From NCBI GenBank assembly GCA_007118445.1, contig SKRP01000130.1, positions 1 through 10,089 of the forward strand: a stretch of DNA of 10,089 bases, read 5' to 3'. Both the position numbers and the translations under genes were made by a program. Source of the DNA: Natronohydrobacter sp. (GTDB taxonomy: Bacteria > Pseudomonadota > Alphaproteobacteria > Rhodobacterales > Rhodobacteraceae). How positions within the stretch are numbered: position 1 is the stretch's first letter; every line of letters starts with the position of its first letter. Positions 1 to 7,507 of this stretch are shown piece after piece. The notes beneath the pieces were generated by a model. The model ran no database searches, was not told the origin of the DNA, and worked only from the letters and a program-made list of their open reading frames with translations.

Positions 1-1
1 A

Positions 2-3000
2 GGCCAGAATTGCAATCACGGCACGCATGTTGCCGGGACTGCTGCAGGATTCAATGCCAGCGCTGGTCCATTTGTACCCGCATCTGGCGTCGCGCGCAGC
101 GCGAACATCATCGGGATCAACACATTCAGCTGCAGCGAGGGGAATTCCTCATCCTGCTCCGGGACAATCAGCGGATTTGGCAGCGATGCAGTCGCCGCAC
201 TTGAACATGTGCTGACAACGCTGCGTTTCGAGCATGACATTGCTGCGGTCAATATCAGCCTTGGCATCTTGAACAGCGCGGAAACTTCTGCATGTCAGTC
301 GAGCCTGCCCGCCACAGCCATCGCGGATCTGCGCGCAGTTGGCATTGCGACTGTGGTATCTGCAGGGAACGGCGGTTTCGACGACGCGGTCGGCCGTCCC
401 TATGCATGCGTCGCGGAATCCATCGCTGTTGCCAACACAACAAAGAATGATCAACGCGCTTGGGATTCAAACTGGGGCAGCCTGGTCGACCTGGCAGCAC
501 CTGGCTCTCTCATCCAGTCCTCGGTGGCCTCTGAGTCTGACGCCTATGCGCTCTATAGTGGCACCTCCATGGCCGCCCCGCATGTGGCGGGCGCATTCGC
601 AGCGATCCGCAGCGCGCGACCAGACGCATCTGTCGATGCGATCCTCGCGGCCCTGCAGGACACCGGGACAGGGGTGACAGACGTGAATCGCACACACCCG
701 CGGATCAATGTCGACGCGGCGCTCCTGGCGCTTGATGGGGTCACGCCCACGGCAACGACCCTTTCCGGACCAGCGTCTTCTATCGAAGGCGAGAGCTTTA
801 CCTTGACTGCGGAAGTCACATCGCTTTCGGGCACACCATCCGGAAATGTGCAATTCCGTATCGACGGGGAAGCTGGCGCGCTGCGTCCGCTGAACAGCGC
901 CGGTATCGCCGAGTGGCAGGTCGACACCACTGGAACACCCCCTGGCACCTACACATTCACCGCTCAGTATCTGGGGGAGAATGATTTCGCCGGTTCCTCG
1001 GCAAGCCTGTCGCATGTCATCTTTCCAGACTTGCCCCCGCCGCCCAATGACCTGTTTGCAGACCGGATCACAATTCCCGGCCCCGGCACTTACACAGGCA
1101 GCACAGTCGGCGCGACATCCGAACCGGGACAGCCCTATATCTCGGCAACCAACAGCACCAATGCGATCTGGTGGCGTTACACCCCGCCAGCAGACGGAAC
1201 TGTCAATATCGATCTGTGTGAGTCCGATTACGACACATCCCTGGCTGTGTTCACCGGCAGCGAGGTGAGCAACCTGTCGCATGTCGTATCCGATGACGTG
1301 GGCTGCGGATTCAAGGCAGAAGTCGAATTCGAGGGAACGGCCGGGACCGAATACCAGATCGGGGTTGGCGGCTGGGGCAACCAATCGGGCAATGTTGTCA
1401 TGAATGTCGACTTCACGCCCGACACAGATCTTGTCCCGACCACAGTGACCTTGACCGGCCCGACCACGGGTATCTTCGGGGAGTGGATGAATTACAATGC
1501 TCTTGTCGAGGCATCGAGCGGTATGCCGACCGGTACTGTAGATTTCCTGCGCAACGGGGAGCAGTTTTCGAGCGGTTTCATTGATGCCAGCGGCAATGTA
1601 TCCATGAACTTCGTGAACGCCATTCCAGTCGGCACACACGAGATCACAGCATATTATCCGGGCGATGACACTTTCGCGCCGTCGATTTCTGCTGCGATCA
1701 CAGTGACTGTGACACTGCCGCCGCCAGCCAACAACCTGTTCGCCGACCGGATCACCTTGTCTGGTCCCGGGACTGTCACAGGCACCAATCAGGGCGCGAC
1801 TTCGGAACCCGGCCAGCCCAATATCGCAACCTCGAACAGCAATAATGCGGTCTGGTGGCGCTACACTGCGCCCGAAGCAGGAACACTGACCATCGACACC
1901 TGCGGGAGCAGTTTCGATACGACACTCGCGGTCTTTACGGGGTCTTCCGTCAGCAGCTTGAACACTGTGACATCGAATGATGATTTCTGCGGGCTTCAGG
2001 CCGGCGTCGAATTCGAGGCAGACGCCAACACGGAATATCAGATCGCCGTTGCCGGCTGGAGCAATGACACTGGCGAGATCACACTGAACCTCGCCTTCGA
2101 GGCGCTGGACAACGTGACCGAGACGGTGCTCTCGGCACCGAGCACCGGCACTGTTGGCGAAGATCTGACATTCGAGGCAACCGTGACCGCTGAAAGCGGC
2201 ACGCCCACCGGGTCTGTCAGCTTCCGCCGCGACGGCACGGAATTCGCATCCTCGATGCTGAATGCGCAGGGCAGCGCGACAGTCACAGACTCAACGATCC
2301 CCGAGGGCGCGCACGAGATCACCGCCCATTATCTGGGCAATGCTGATTTCGAGCCCTCATCCTCGGAAAGCCAGACAGTGACCATCACTGCAGCGCAGAT
2401 CCGCACTGTATTGATCCTGGATGTTCCGAACGGTGCATATTCGGGTCAGTCGCTCGTATTCCGTGCAACTGTCAGCAGCAATGATGCGGTCCCCACCGGA
2501 GTTGTGCATTTCTGGCGGGATGATGAGGTCATAGGCACGGCCAGCGTCGATAACGATGGAACCGCCACGCTTGGCACCGAGGTGGATATCACGCTTCCCG
2601 AAGGCAACTATGAGATCGGCGCAGAGTTCACGAGCGTTGATCACTTCGCAGGCTCGATTGCCCGGCCACAGCGGCTCTGGGTTGCCGCATCAGAAGGCGA
2701 TGTCGCGCAACTGGCCGTTGGTGGACGTCATGTCTGCGCCCGGACTTTCGAGGGCCGCGTCTATTGCTGGGGGGCCAATGACCGAGGGCAGCTTGGTGAC
2801 AGATCAACCGATTCGCGGCATCGCCCGCGTATTGTCCAGCATCTGCATCATCCTGCGGTTGCGATCTCGGCGGGGCTGCAGCACAGCTGTGCTTTGCTGG
2901 ATAACGGGCGCAGCTTCTGCTGGGGCGATAACAGCTATGGGCAGCTCGGCAACCCGCAGGCCGGGGAAATGAGCAGCAGGCCGGTTCGGGTGCAGAATGC

Positions 3001-3784
3001 CCGCGGCAGCCGCGATATCTCGACCCCCGGCAACAGCAGCTGCCGGCTCAACCGCAATGACGGGATGCGGTGCTGGGGTGAGAACAGCTCCGGTCAGCTC
3101 GGCAACAATAGTACGGCGGACAGGAGCAGCCCGGTCCGCGTCCGGCGCCTTGCGCGCGACAACACGACATTGGGCATTGGCGGGACAGGTGCGCATAACT
3201 GTGCGTTGAACCGGGTCGGTCGTGTCTTCTGCTGGGGCGAGAATGCCGATGGCCAGGTCGGGGACGGGTCGACAATGAATCACAGCATTGCCATGCGTGT
3301 TGATCTGCCGCGCAACCGGCACTGGCGCGCCGTGGCGATCGGGGAGCAGCATAGCTGTGCCGCCAACCGGGCCGGTCGTGTCTTCTGCTGGGGCGAAAAC
3401 AGTACGGGCGCAGTCGGCGATGGCACTCTGCAGAACCGCCTGAGCCCTGTTCCCGTGCAGCGACTTGGCCGCAATGTGCAAGGGCTTGCAGTCGGATCGG
3501 GCTTCAGCTGCGCGCTGAATCGTGCCGGGCTGGCCCGGTGCTGGGGGTCGAATGCGGATGGGCGCCTGGGTGCCGGGCTTGCACCGGACGAGGTTGCAAC
3601 AGAGCCGGCGCGGGTGCGCAGGCTCAGAGGGGATGTGCGTCAGATTTCGGTTGGTGCCACGTCAGCCTGCGCGATCTCGGCGGATGGTGACGTCTATTGC
3701 TGGGGCACGAACGATGCGGGTCAGATTGGCCGACCGGCCGGTGACCACAGCAATGTGCCGCTGCGTGTGCGCCACTTCCCGTAA
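2..3784 (+). CDS. Secreted subtilisin-like (S8) protease with Ig-like, PPC-like and RCC1 propeller domains; 5' end outside window
   Basis: The frame is open from base 2, giving 1260 visible residues; the true start, signal peptide and catalytic Asp lie upstream. Visible S8 landmarks are NHGTHVAG at residues 5-12 (catalytic His6), the oxyanion Asn123 in SAGNGG, and GTSMAAPHVAG with catalytic Ser189. The protease domain ends near residue 245 (INVDAAL). It is followed by a Big_3_5-type Ig domain (nt 746-1021), a PPC-like domain (1034-1416), Ig (1436-1711), PPC-like (1714-2098), Ig (2113-2392), Ig (2398-2690) and seven RCC1-type repeats (2698-3781), ending in VRHFP and a TAA stop. The Ig domains carry the usual PTGxVxF and GTHEITAxY signatures. 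S8 enzymes of this build are exported endopeptidases; paired cysteines in the PPC and RCC1 parts fit an oxidising, extracytoplasmic location. No RTX, LPXTG or autotransporter barrel is visible at the C-terminus. The family call is firm; the substrate and the propeller's role are unknown. Confidence 0.93.
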   Translation, partial: GQNCNHGTHVAGTAAGFNASAGPFVPASGVARSANIIGINTFSCSEGNSSSCSGTISGFGSDAVAALEHVLTTLRFEHDIAAVNISLGILNSAETSACQSSLPATAIADLRAVGIATVVSAGNGGFDDAVGRPYACVAESIAVANTTKNDQRAWDSNWGSLVDLAAPGSLIQSSVASESDAYALYSGTSMAAPHVAGAFAAIRSARPDASVDAILAALQDTGTGVTDVNRTHPRINVDAALLALDGVTPTATTLSGPASSIEGESFTLTAEVTSLSGTPSGNVQFRIDGEAGALRPLNSAGIAEWQVDTTGTPPGTYTFTAQYLGENDFAGSSASLSHVIFPDLPPPPNDLFADRITIPGPGTYTGSTVGATSEPGQPYISATNSTNAIWWRYTPPADGTVNIDLCESDYDTSLAVFTGSEVSNLSHVVSDDVGCGFKAEVEFEGTAGTEYQIGVGGWGNQSGNVVMNVDFTPDTDLVPTTVTLTGPTTGIFGEWMNYNALVEASSGMPTGTVDFLRNGEQFSSGFIDASGNVSMNFVNAIPVGTHEITAYYPGDDTFAPSISAAITVTVTLPPPANNLFADRITLSGPGTVTGTNQGATSEPGQPNIATSNSNNAVWWRYTAPEAGTLTIDTCGSSFDTTLAVFTGSSVSSLNTVTSNDDFCGLQAGVEFEADANTEYQIAVAGWSNDTGEITLNLAFEALDNVTETVLSAPSTGTVGEDLTFEATVTAESGTPTGSVSFRRDGTEFASSMLNAQGSATVTDSTIPEGAHEITAHYLGNADFEPSSSESQTVTITAAQIRTVLILDVPNGAYSGQSLVFRATVSSNDAVPTGVVHFWRDDEVIGTASVDNDGTATLGTEVDITLPEGNYEIGAEFTSVDHFAGSIARPQRLWVAASEGDVAQLAVGGRHVCARTFEGRVYCWGANDRGQLGDRSTDSRHRPRIVQHLHHPAVAISAGLQHSCALLDNGRSFCWGDNSYGQLGNPQAGEMSSRPVRVQNARGSRDISTPGNSSCRLNRNDGMRCWGENSSGQLGNNSTADRSSPVRVRRLARDNTTLGIGGTGAHNCALNRVGRVFCWGENADGQVGDGSTMNHSIAMRVDLPRNRHWRAVAIGEQHSCAANRAGRVFCWGENSTGAVGDGTLQNRLSPVPVQRLGRNVQGLAVGSGFSCALNRAGLARCWGSNADGRLGAGLAPDEVATEPARVRRLRGDVRQISVGATSACAISADGDVYCWGTNDAGQIGRPAGDHSNVPLRVRHFP
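1034..2392 (+). repeat. Internal duplication of a PPC-like + Ig-like unit of about 228 residues
   Basis: Within the protease gene a two-domain unit occurs twice in tandem. Matching codons, for example the Leu of NDLFADRI at 1052 and of NNLFADRI at 1736, are exactly 684 bases (228 codons) apart. Shared landmarks are LFADRIT, GATSEPGQP, WWRYT, SLAVFTGS or TLAVFTGS, a Cys after the ID strand and a second Cys in the GCGFKA or FCGLQA strand, and then an Ig domain beginning TxVxLTGP or ETVLSAP. The PPC-like module resembles the bacterial pre-peptidase C-terminal domain found on secreted peptidases. In many peptidases that domain is removed on maturation; here it sits in the middle of the chain, so a spacer or binding role is more likely (inference). 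Confidence 0.85.
2698..3781 (+). repeat. Seven RCC1-type repeats forming a probable complete beta-propeller
   Basis: Seven repeats of 51-53 residues each carry an [HSF]xC[AR] strand followed about 11-15 residues later by a CWG motif and GQLG-like turn residues. The CWG codons begin at 2765, 2918, 3071, 3230, 3386, 3539 and 3698. Seven is the blade number of a classical RCC1 propeller, so the domain looks complete and closes at the stop codon. Each blade has two cysteines (14 in all), suggesting one disulfide per blade. Blades 4 and 5 are almost identical at the DNA level over about 35 bases. Bacterial extracellular RCC1-like propellers are usually thought to act in binding; the ligand here is unknown. 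Confidence 0.9.
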
Positions 3785-3849
3785 CGCAAACTCGGCAGGG
3801 GCGGTGGTGCCGGCATTGGCCATGACCGCCCCTGTGTCCTGCTGCATCC

Positions 3850-4906
3850 GCGCAAAAGTGATCACAGCGGAGGCGTTGGCAATGGCCCGGCCTGATGCGG
3901 GGTCTGTTGACGTCGACAGTCAGCAGATATCTGCGCATCACGCCACAGACAGGGTCATGGTGCTCTCTGTCAGTCAGCAGGTCTATCCATGTTCTGCCGG
4001 GCCGCCTGAACGGTCGGGCCCTATTGCGGAAAACCCTTCGTGCTGTCGGTGAATGACGGGCAGACGCTTGCCGCGAAAGCCACTGAAAAGGGTCTGCAGC
4101 TGGGCACTGCGCCAGACACATTTCTGGGCGGCGTGCATCAGCTTGCACAGCATCTGATCGAGCAGGGACGGATTGGCAGGATCAATTCGGGCACCTGTTT
4201 CGCGCAAAGCCCCGGCATGGAAATGTGACACCCGAACGCGGATTTCTGCTTTCAGCCGGGGGGCGGGCCGATCCTCGACCTTGGCGCTTACGATATCGCG
4301 AATCTGGTGCAGCTTCTGGGGCTTGTCAGACGCGTCACGGCCATGAGCAAGCGCGCGCAGGCAGAATGCATGATCACCTCGCAGCCGCGCCATGGCCGGA
4401 AAATCCTGGTCCGGACACCCACGACCATCCATGCGATCCTGCAGTTTCATTCCGGCGCGCAGGTGACCTGTTGCGCAAGCCGGGATGTCTGGCAGCATGG
4501 TCATGCCCCGATGGAGTTTTTTGGCGCGGAAGGCACGTTGCATTTGCCCGACCCCAATTTCTTCGGCGGCAAGCTGCGCATGACCCGGCGCGCCGCTTTC
4601 ACCAATGTAGGCGTGGCCTGGGACCATCCCTTCGCGCGCCCGAATGACGGGGCAGAGGCGAATTACCGCGCGGCCAGGCTGGCCGATATGGCGCAGGCGG
4701 GCGATGCCGGGCAGGTTCTGGACCTGACCACAAGCTGCGCGCGCCCTGCGCCCTTGCCACCCGACGCTGCGGCAGACCTGCTGCGACAACCGGCCTGCGG
4801 CAGGGGCTGTCGGGGCGGCATTGCATCGACGCCTGTCTGCGCTCTGGGGCATGTGCTTCGACCGGTAGCAGAATCGATGCGGTTGTTTTTCGCGCTTGAT
4901 CTCTGA
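3850..4906 (+). pseudogene. Decayed Gfo/Idh/MocA-family oxidoreductase
   Basis: Family motifs appear in order but cannot be read as one protein. A diverged N-terminal part (TAEALAMARPDAGSVD, then VMVLSVSQQ in place of the usual NLTVPxxH) lies in one frame up to about 3985. The rest is in another frame: YCGKPF (family EKP, nt 4022-4039), GTAPDTFLGG, IGRIN, PGMEM, a TGA at 4226-4228 where the family has Trp (WHPNP), then HPNADF, GGGPILDLGAY, ITSQPRHG, TPTTIHAILQF, FFGAEGTLHLPDPNFFGG and LADMAQA. After 4699 about 35 residues, including the usual GRPHR region, are missing before LDLTTSCARPAPLP. Another TGA lies at 4007-4009 beside the frame change. Similarity stops near 4786; the frame runs on to TGA at 4904-4906. 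An intact member would be an NAD(P)-dependent sugar or inositol dehydrogenase-like enzyme. Several independent lesions argue against a sequencing error. The 5' boundary is approximate. Confidence 0.8.
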
Positions 4907-4942
4907 CCCCCGGCTTGCGACCGTCCGGCGGGGTCACGCAAG
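4905..4942 (+). other. Two overlapping, mutually exclusive hairpins upstream of cobQ
   Basis: Hairpin A pairs GACCCCCGG (4905-4913) with CCGGCGGGGTC (4925-4935), with a two-base bulge. Hairpin B pairs CTTGCGACC (4914-4922) with GGTCACGCAAG (4932-4942), with a two-base bulge. They share bases 4925-4935 and cannot form together. No U-tract follows, so this is not a standard intrinsic terminator. It lies at the stop codon of the decayed oxidoreductase and about 140 bases before the cobQ start. It may be a terminator relic or part of a leader RNA; chance pairing in GC-rich DNA cannot be excluded. The rest of 4943-5084 holds no convincing gene, promoter or ribosome binding site. Confidence 0.35.
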
Positions 4943-5084
4943 TATGCGCTGATCGGAACGCGGGGAATGCCATGACTGGATACCGGGGAAATTCCGCTGG
5001 CAGGATGCAGGGCGGGTGCCTCCGTGCGCATGGCGACCCGCGCAGGGTCACGCGCCCTGTGCCTGCATCGCGGACCCGCGCAGA

Positions 5085-6530
5085 ATGACGGCGCTCATGC
5101 TGCAGGGCACCGGGTCCAATGTCGGCAAGTCGATGCTGGTCGCCGGGCTGTGCCGGATCGCGCGCAGGCGCGGGCTGCTTGTGGCGCCGTTCAAACCGCA
5201 GAACATGTCGAACAATGCGGCTGTCACTGCCGATGGCGGCGAAATCGGGCGCGCGCAGGCGCTGCAGGCGCTGGCCGCAGGGCTTGATCCGGTCACGGAT
5301 ATGAACCCTGTCCTGCTGAAGCCGGAAACCGAGACCGGGGCGCAGGTCATCGTTCAGGGCCGCCGCCTGACCAGCCTGCAGGCCGGCAGTTATGCAGCCG
5401 TGAAGCCGCAGCTTCTGCAGGCGGTGCAGCAAAGCTTCACCCGGTTGCGCGCCGCATATGATCTGGTGATCGTCGAAGGCGCGGGCAGCCCGGCCGAGGT
5501 CAATCTGCGCAAGGGCGATATCGCGAATATGGGTTTTGCCCGCGCCGCCGATGTGCCGGTGGTGCTGGTCGGCGATATCGACCGGGGCGGGGTGATTGCG
5601 CAGATCATCGGCACGCGGGCTGTGCTTGATCCGGCTGACAGGGCGATGGTCAGCGGTTTCATCATCAACAAGTTCCGCGGCGATCCGCGCCTGTTCGATG
5701 ACGGCTATGCCTATATCGCAGCAAAGACCGGCTGGCCCGGTTTCGGGGTGCTGCCCTGGTTCGCGCAGGCGCACAGGCTTCCGGCAGAGGATGCGCTTGA
5801 TCTGCCTGCGCGCAGAGGTGGCGGCACGGTCGTCGTGGCGGCTCTGGCGCTCAGCCGGATCGCGAATTTCGACGATCTGGACCCGCTGGCCGCAGAACCC
5901 GATATCGATCTGGTCATGGTCCGGCCCGGCCAGCCGATCCCGGCAGAGGCGCATCTGGTCATCCTGCCCGGCAGCAAATCCACCCGCGGCGATCTGGCAT
6001 TTTTGCGCGCGCAGGGTTGGGATATCGACCTGATCGCGCATCACCGGCGCGGGGGGCATGTGCTGGGCATTTGCGGCGGCTATCAGATGCTCGGCAAAAA
6101 CATCGCGGACCCGGACGGGCTGGAAGGCCCACCGGGAACCACCGAAGGGCTGGGGCTGCTGGATGTGACCACGCGGATGCACCCGGACAAGCATCTGCGC
6201 CGGGTGCGGGCCGTGCATTCTGCAAGCGGCCTGCCGTTCGAGGGGTATGAGATTCATCTTGGCCGCACCGAGGGCGCGGATTGCCAGCGCCCCTTCGCGC
6301 AGCTTGATGGCGTCGCCGAGGGCGCAATATCGCGCTGCGGACGGGTCACAGGGTCTTATCTGCACGGCATGTTCAGTGATGATGCGTTTCGCGCGGCGTT
6401 TCTGGAGCAGCTTGGCACCGCCGCCAGCGCAACAGTCTATCGCGCAGGCGTCGAGGATACGCTGGAGGCGCTGGCAGATCATCTGGAGCAGAATCTGGAC
6501 ACAGACGCCCTCTTCGGGCTGGCCCGTTAA
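5085..6530 (+). CDS. cobQ: Cobyric acid synthase (glutamine-hydrolysing)
   Basis: The product of 481 residues amidates side-chain carboxylates b, d, e and g of adenosylcobyrinic acid a,c-diamide to give adenosylcobyric acid, using ATP and glutamine, in the cytoplasm. The N-terminal dethiobiotin-synthetase-like ATPase half shows QGTGSNVGKS (residues 7-16), PFKPQNMSNN, VEGAGSPAEVNLR and GDIDRGG. The C-terminal class-I-like glutaminase half shows GICGGYQMLG with nucleophile Cys330, FEGYEIHLG, and GSYLHGMF with His427. Length and domain order are typical of CobQ. The start at ATG 5085 (MTALMLQGTGSN) fits the family; an in-frame GTG at 5016 would add an unlikely 23-residue tail. No clear Shine-Dalgarno sequence precedes either start. 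No other cobalamin gene is in the window, so it appears to be a standalone gene. The frame is intact and ends in TAA. Confidence 0.96.
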   Translation: MTALMLQGTGSNVGKSMLVAGLCRIARRRGLLVAPFKPQNMSNNAAVTADGGEIGRAQALQALAAGLDPVTDMNPVLLKPETETGAQVIVQGRRLTSLQAGSYAAVKPQLLQAVQQSFTRLRAAYDLVIVEGAGSPAEVNLRKGDIANMGFARAADVPVVLVGDIDRGGVIAQIIGTRAVLDPADRAMVSGFIINKFRGDPRLFDDGYAYIAAKTGWPGFGVLPWFAQAHRLPAEDALDLPARRGGGTVVVAALALSRIANFDDLDPLAAEPDIDLVMVRPGQPIPAEAHLVILPGSKSTRGDLAFLRAQGWDIDLIAHHRRGGHVLGICGGYQMLGKNIADPDGLEGPPGTTEGLGLLDVTTRMHPDKHLRRVRAVHSASGLPFEGYEIHLGRTEGADCQRPFAQLDGVAEGAISRCGRVTGSYLHGMFSDDAFRAAFLEQLGTAASATVYRAGVEDTLEALADHLEQNLDTDALFGLAR

Positions 6531-6564
6531 GCCTGTCGCCAGCATGGCACAGCAACGCAGGATT

Positions 6565-6600
6565 AGAATGTTTCATTGAAAGATTCATTTGTTGCATTCT
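6565..6600. promoter_or_regulatory. AT-rich nested palindromes upstream of the RpiR gene, candidate operator/promoter
   Basis: This 36-base stretch has only 10 G or C bases in otherwise GC-rich DNA. Its outer arms AGAATG (6565-6570) and CATTCT (6595-6600) are inverted repeats. Inside are two perfect overlapping palindromes, TTTCATTGAAA (6571-6581) and TGAAAGATTCA (6577-6587). It ends 25 bases before the RpiR start and 34 bases after the cobQ stop begins the gap, so autoregulation of the downstream three-gene unit is the natural guess. Family knowledge: RpiR regulators bind short inverted repeats as dimers, often near their own promoter. No sigma-70 -35/-10 pair with good spacing could be fixed by eye. 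Confidence 0.5.
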
Positions 6601-6625
6601 CCGGCCAATCTGTTACAGCGCTCTC

Positions 6626-7507
6626 ATGACCCCAAGCTTCACCCAGCACCTTGCCACCCGCCGCGACAGTCTGCCTGGCCAGTTGCAGAAGGCGGCTGAC
6701 TGGATTGCCGCAAATCCGCAGGACGTCGCGCTGCTGTCGATGCGCGAACAGGCGCGGCGCGCGGGCGTCCAGCCTGCGACCATGACCCGGCTGGCCCAGG
6801 CCCTGGGCTATGACGGCTACGAGGCCGTGCGCGGCCTGCATGGTGATGCCCTGCGCGACGCCCGGACAGGGCTGGCCGCGACAGCGGCGGGGCGCAACAG
6901 GTTGCAGGCCACCTCGCCCGATGCGGCAGCAGCGGCGATGCTGGCGCACGCGTCGACGCAGATCGGGGCGCTGGCCACTCCGCAGCTGCTGGCATCGCTT
7001 GCCAAGGCCGCAGAAACCATGGCGGATGCGCGGCAGATCTACTGCCTCGGCCTGCGCTCCAGCCATGCAGTGGCCTGGCATGTCTGGTATGCCTTGTCCC
7101 TGATCACCGACCGGGCGGTATTGCTTGATGGCGCAGGCGGGGTTGGGCTTGATACGCTGGCACGGGCGCAGGCCGGGGATGTCCTGTTCGCTTGCGGGGT
7201 CGCCCCCTATACCCGCAGCGCGGTCGAAACAGTGCTGCAGGCGCGCGCACAGGGGCTGCGGGTGATCGCCCTGACCGATTCACCGCTCTCGCCTCTCGTG
7301 TCGACCGATGACCCTGCGCTGATCGTGCCCACGGACAGCGCCTCTTTCCTGCACAGCATGAGCCCGGCTTTCGCGGTGGCGGAAATCCTTGTGGCGCTGA
7401 TCGCGCGCGGCGCGGATCCGGCCATCCTGGATCGCCTGCACGGGCTGGACCAGCAGCTTGCCCGCTTCAACACCTATTACCCCAAACCAGCAAGGGATCT
7501 GTCATGA
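6626..7507 (+). CDS. MurR/RpiR-family transcriptional regulator (HTH_6 + SIS)
   Basis: The product has 293 residues. The N-terminal HTH_6 domain (about residues 1-77) carries a helix-turn-helix around LSMREQARRAGVQPATMTRL (38-57), followed by GYDGYEAVRG, typical of RpiR proteins. The SIS domain (about 125-262) has LGLRSSHAVAWH (141-152) and a second loop at SPLSPLV (219-225). SIS domains of this family sense phosphorylated sugars or related metabolites. The start at ATG 6626 gives the usual N-terminal length, though the ribosome binding site is weak. The gene overlaps the aminotransferase by four bases (ATGA at 7504-7507), so the two are probably translationally coupled. Inferred role: local regulator of the aminotransferase/CMD operon acting at the AT-rich palindromes upstream. 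The effector and the sign of regulation cannot be told from sequence. Confidence 0.92.
   Translation: MTPSFTQHLATRRDSLPGQLQKAADWIAANPQDVALLSMREQARRAGVQPATMTRLAQALGYDGYEAVRGLHGDALRDARTGLAATAAGRNRLQATSPDAAAAAMLAHASTQIGALATPQLLASLAKAAETMADARQIYCLGLRSSHAVAWHVWYALSLITDRAVLLDGAGGVGLDTLARAQAGDVLFACGVAPYTRSAVETVLQARAQGLRVIALTDSPLSPLVSTDDPALIVPTDSASFLHSMSPAFAVAEILVALIARGADPAILDRLHGLDQQLARFNTYYPKPARDLS

Noticed and set aside
209..211. GTG 209 as the start of the protease gene
   Set aside because: The same frame continues upstream to base 2 and encodes the S8 His motif HGTHVAG, so this codon is internal.
467..1639. A 390-codon minus-strand frame inside the protease gene
   Set aside because: It has no family features and is fully antisense to well-conserved S8, Ig and PPC-like domains.
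3983..4852. A 289-codon minus-strand frame opposite the oxidoreductase remnant
   Set aside because: The plus strand shows ordered Gfo/Idh/MocA motifs; the minus-strand product has no recognisable features.
5016..5084. An upstream GTG start for cobQ
   Set aside because: The added 23 residues do not look like CobQ, and family members begin a few residues before QGTxSxxGKS, as with ATG 5085.
4599..6545. A 648-codon open frame on the minus strand across cobQ
   Set aside because: It is the antisense shadow of a high-GC gene, rich in Arg, Pro, His and Gln with no recognisable motif, while the plus strand encodes a complete CobQ.
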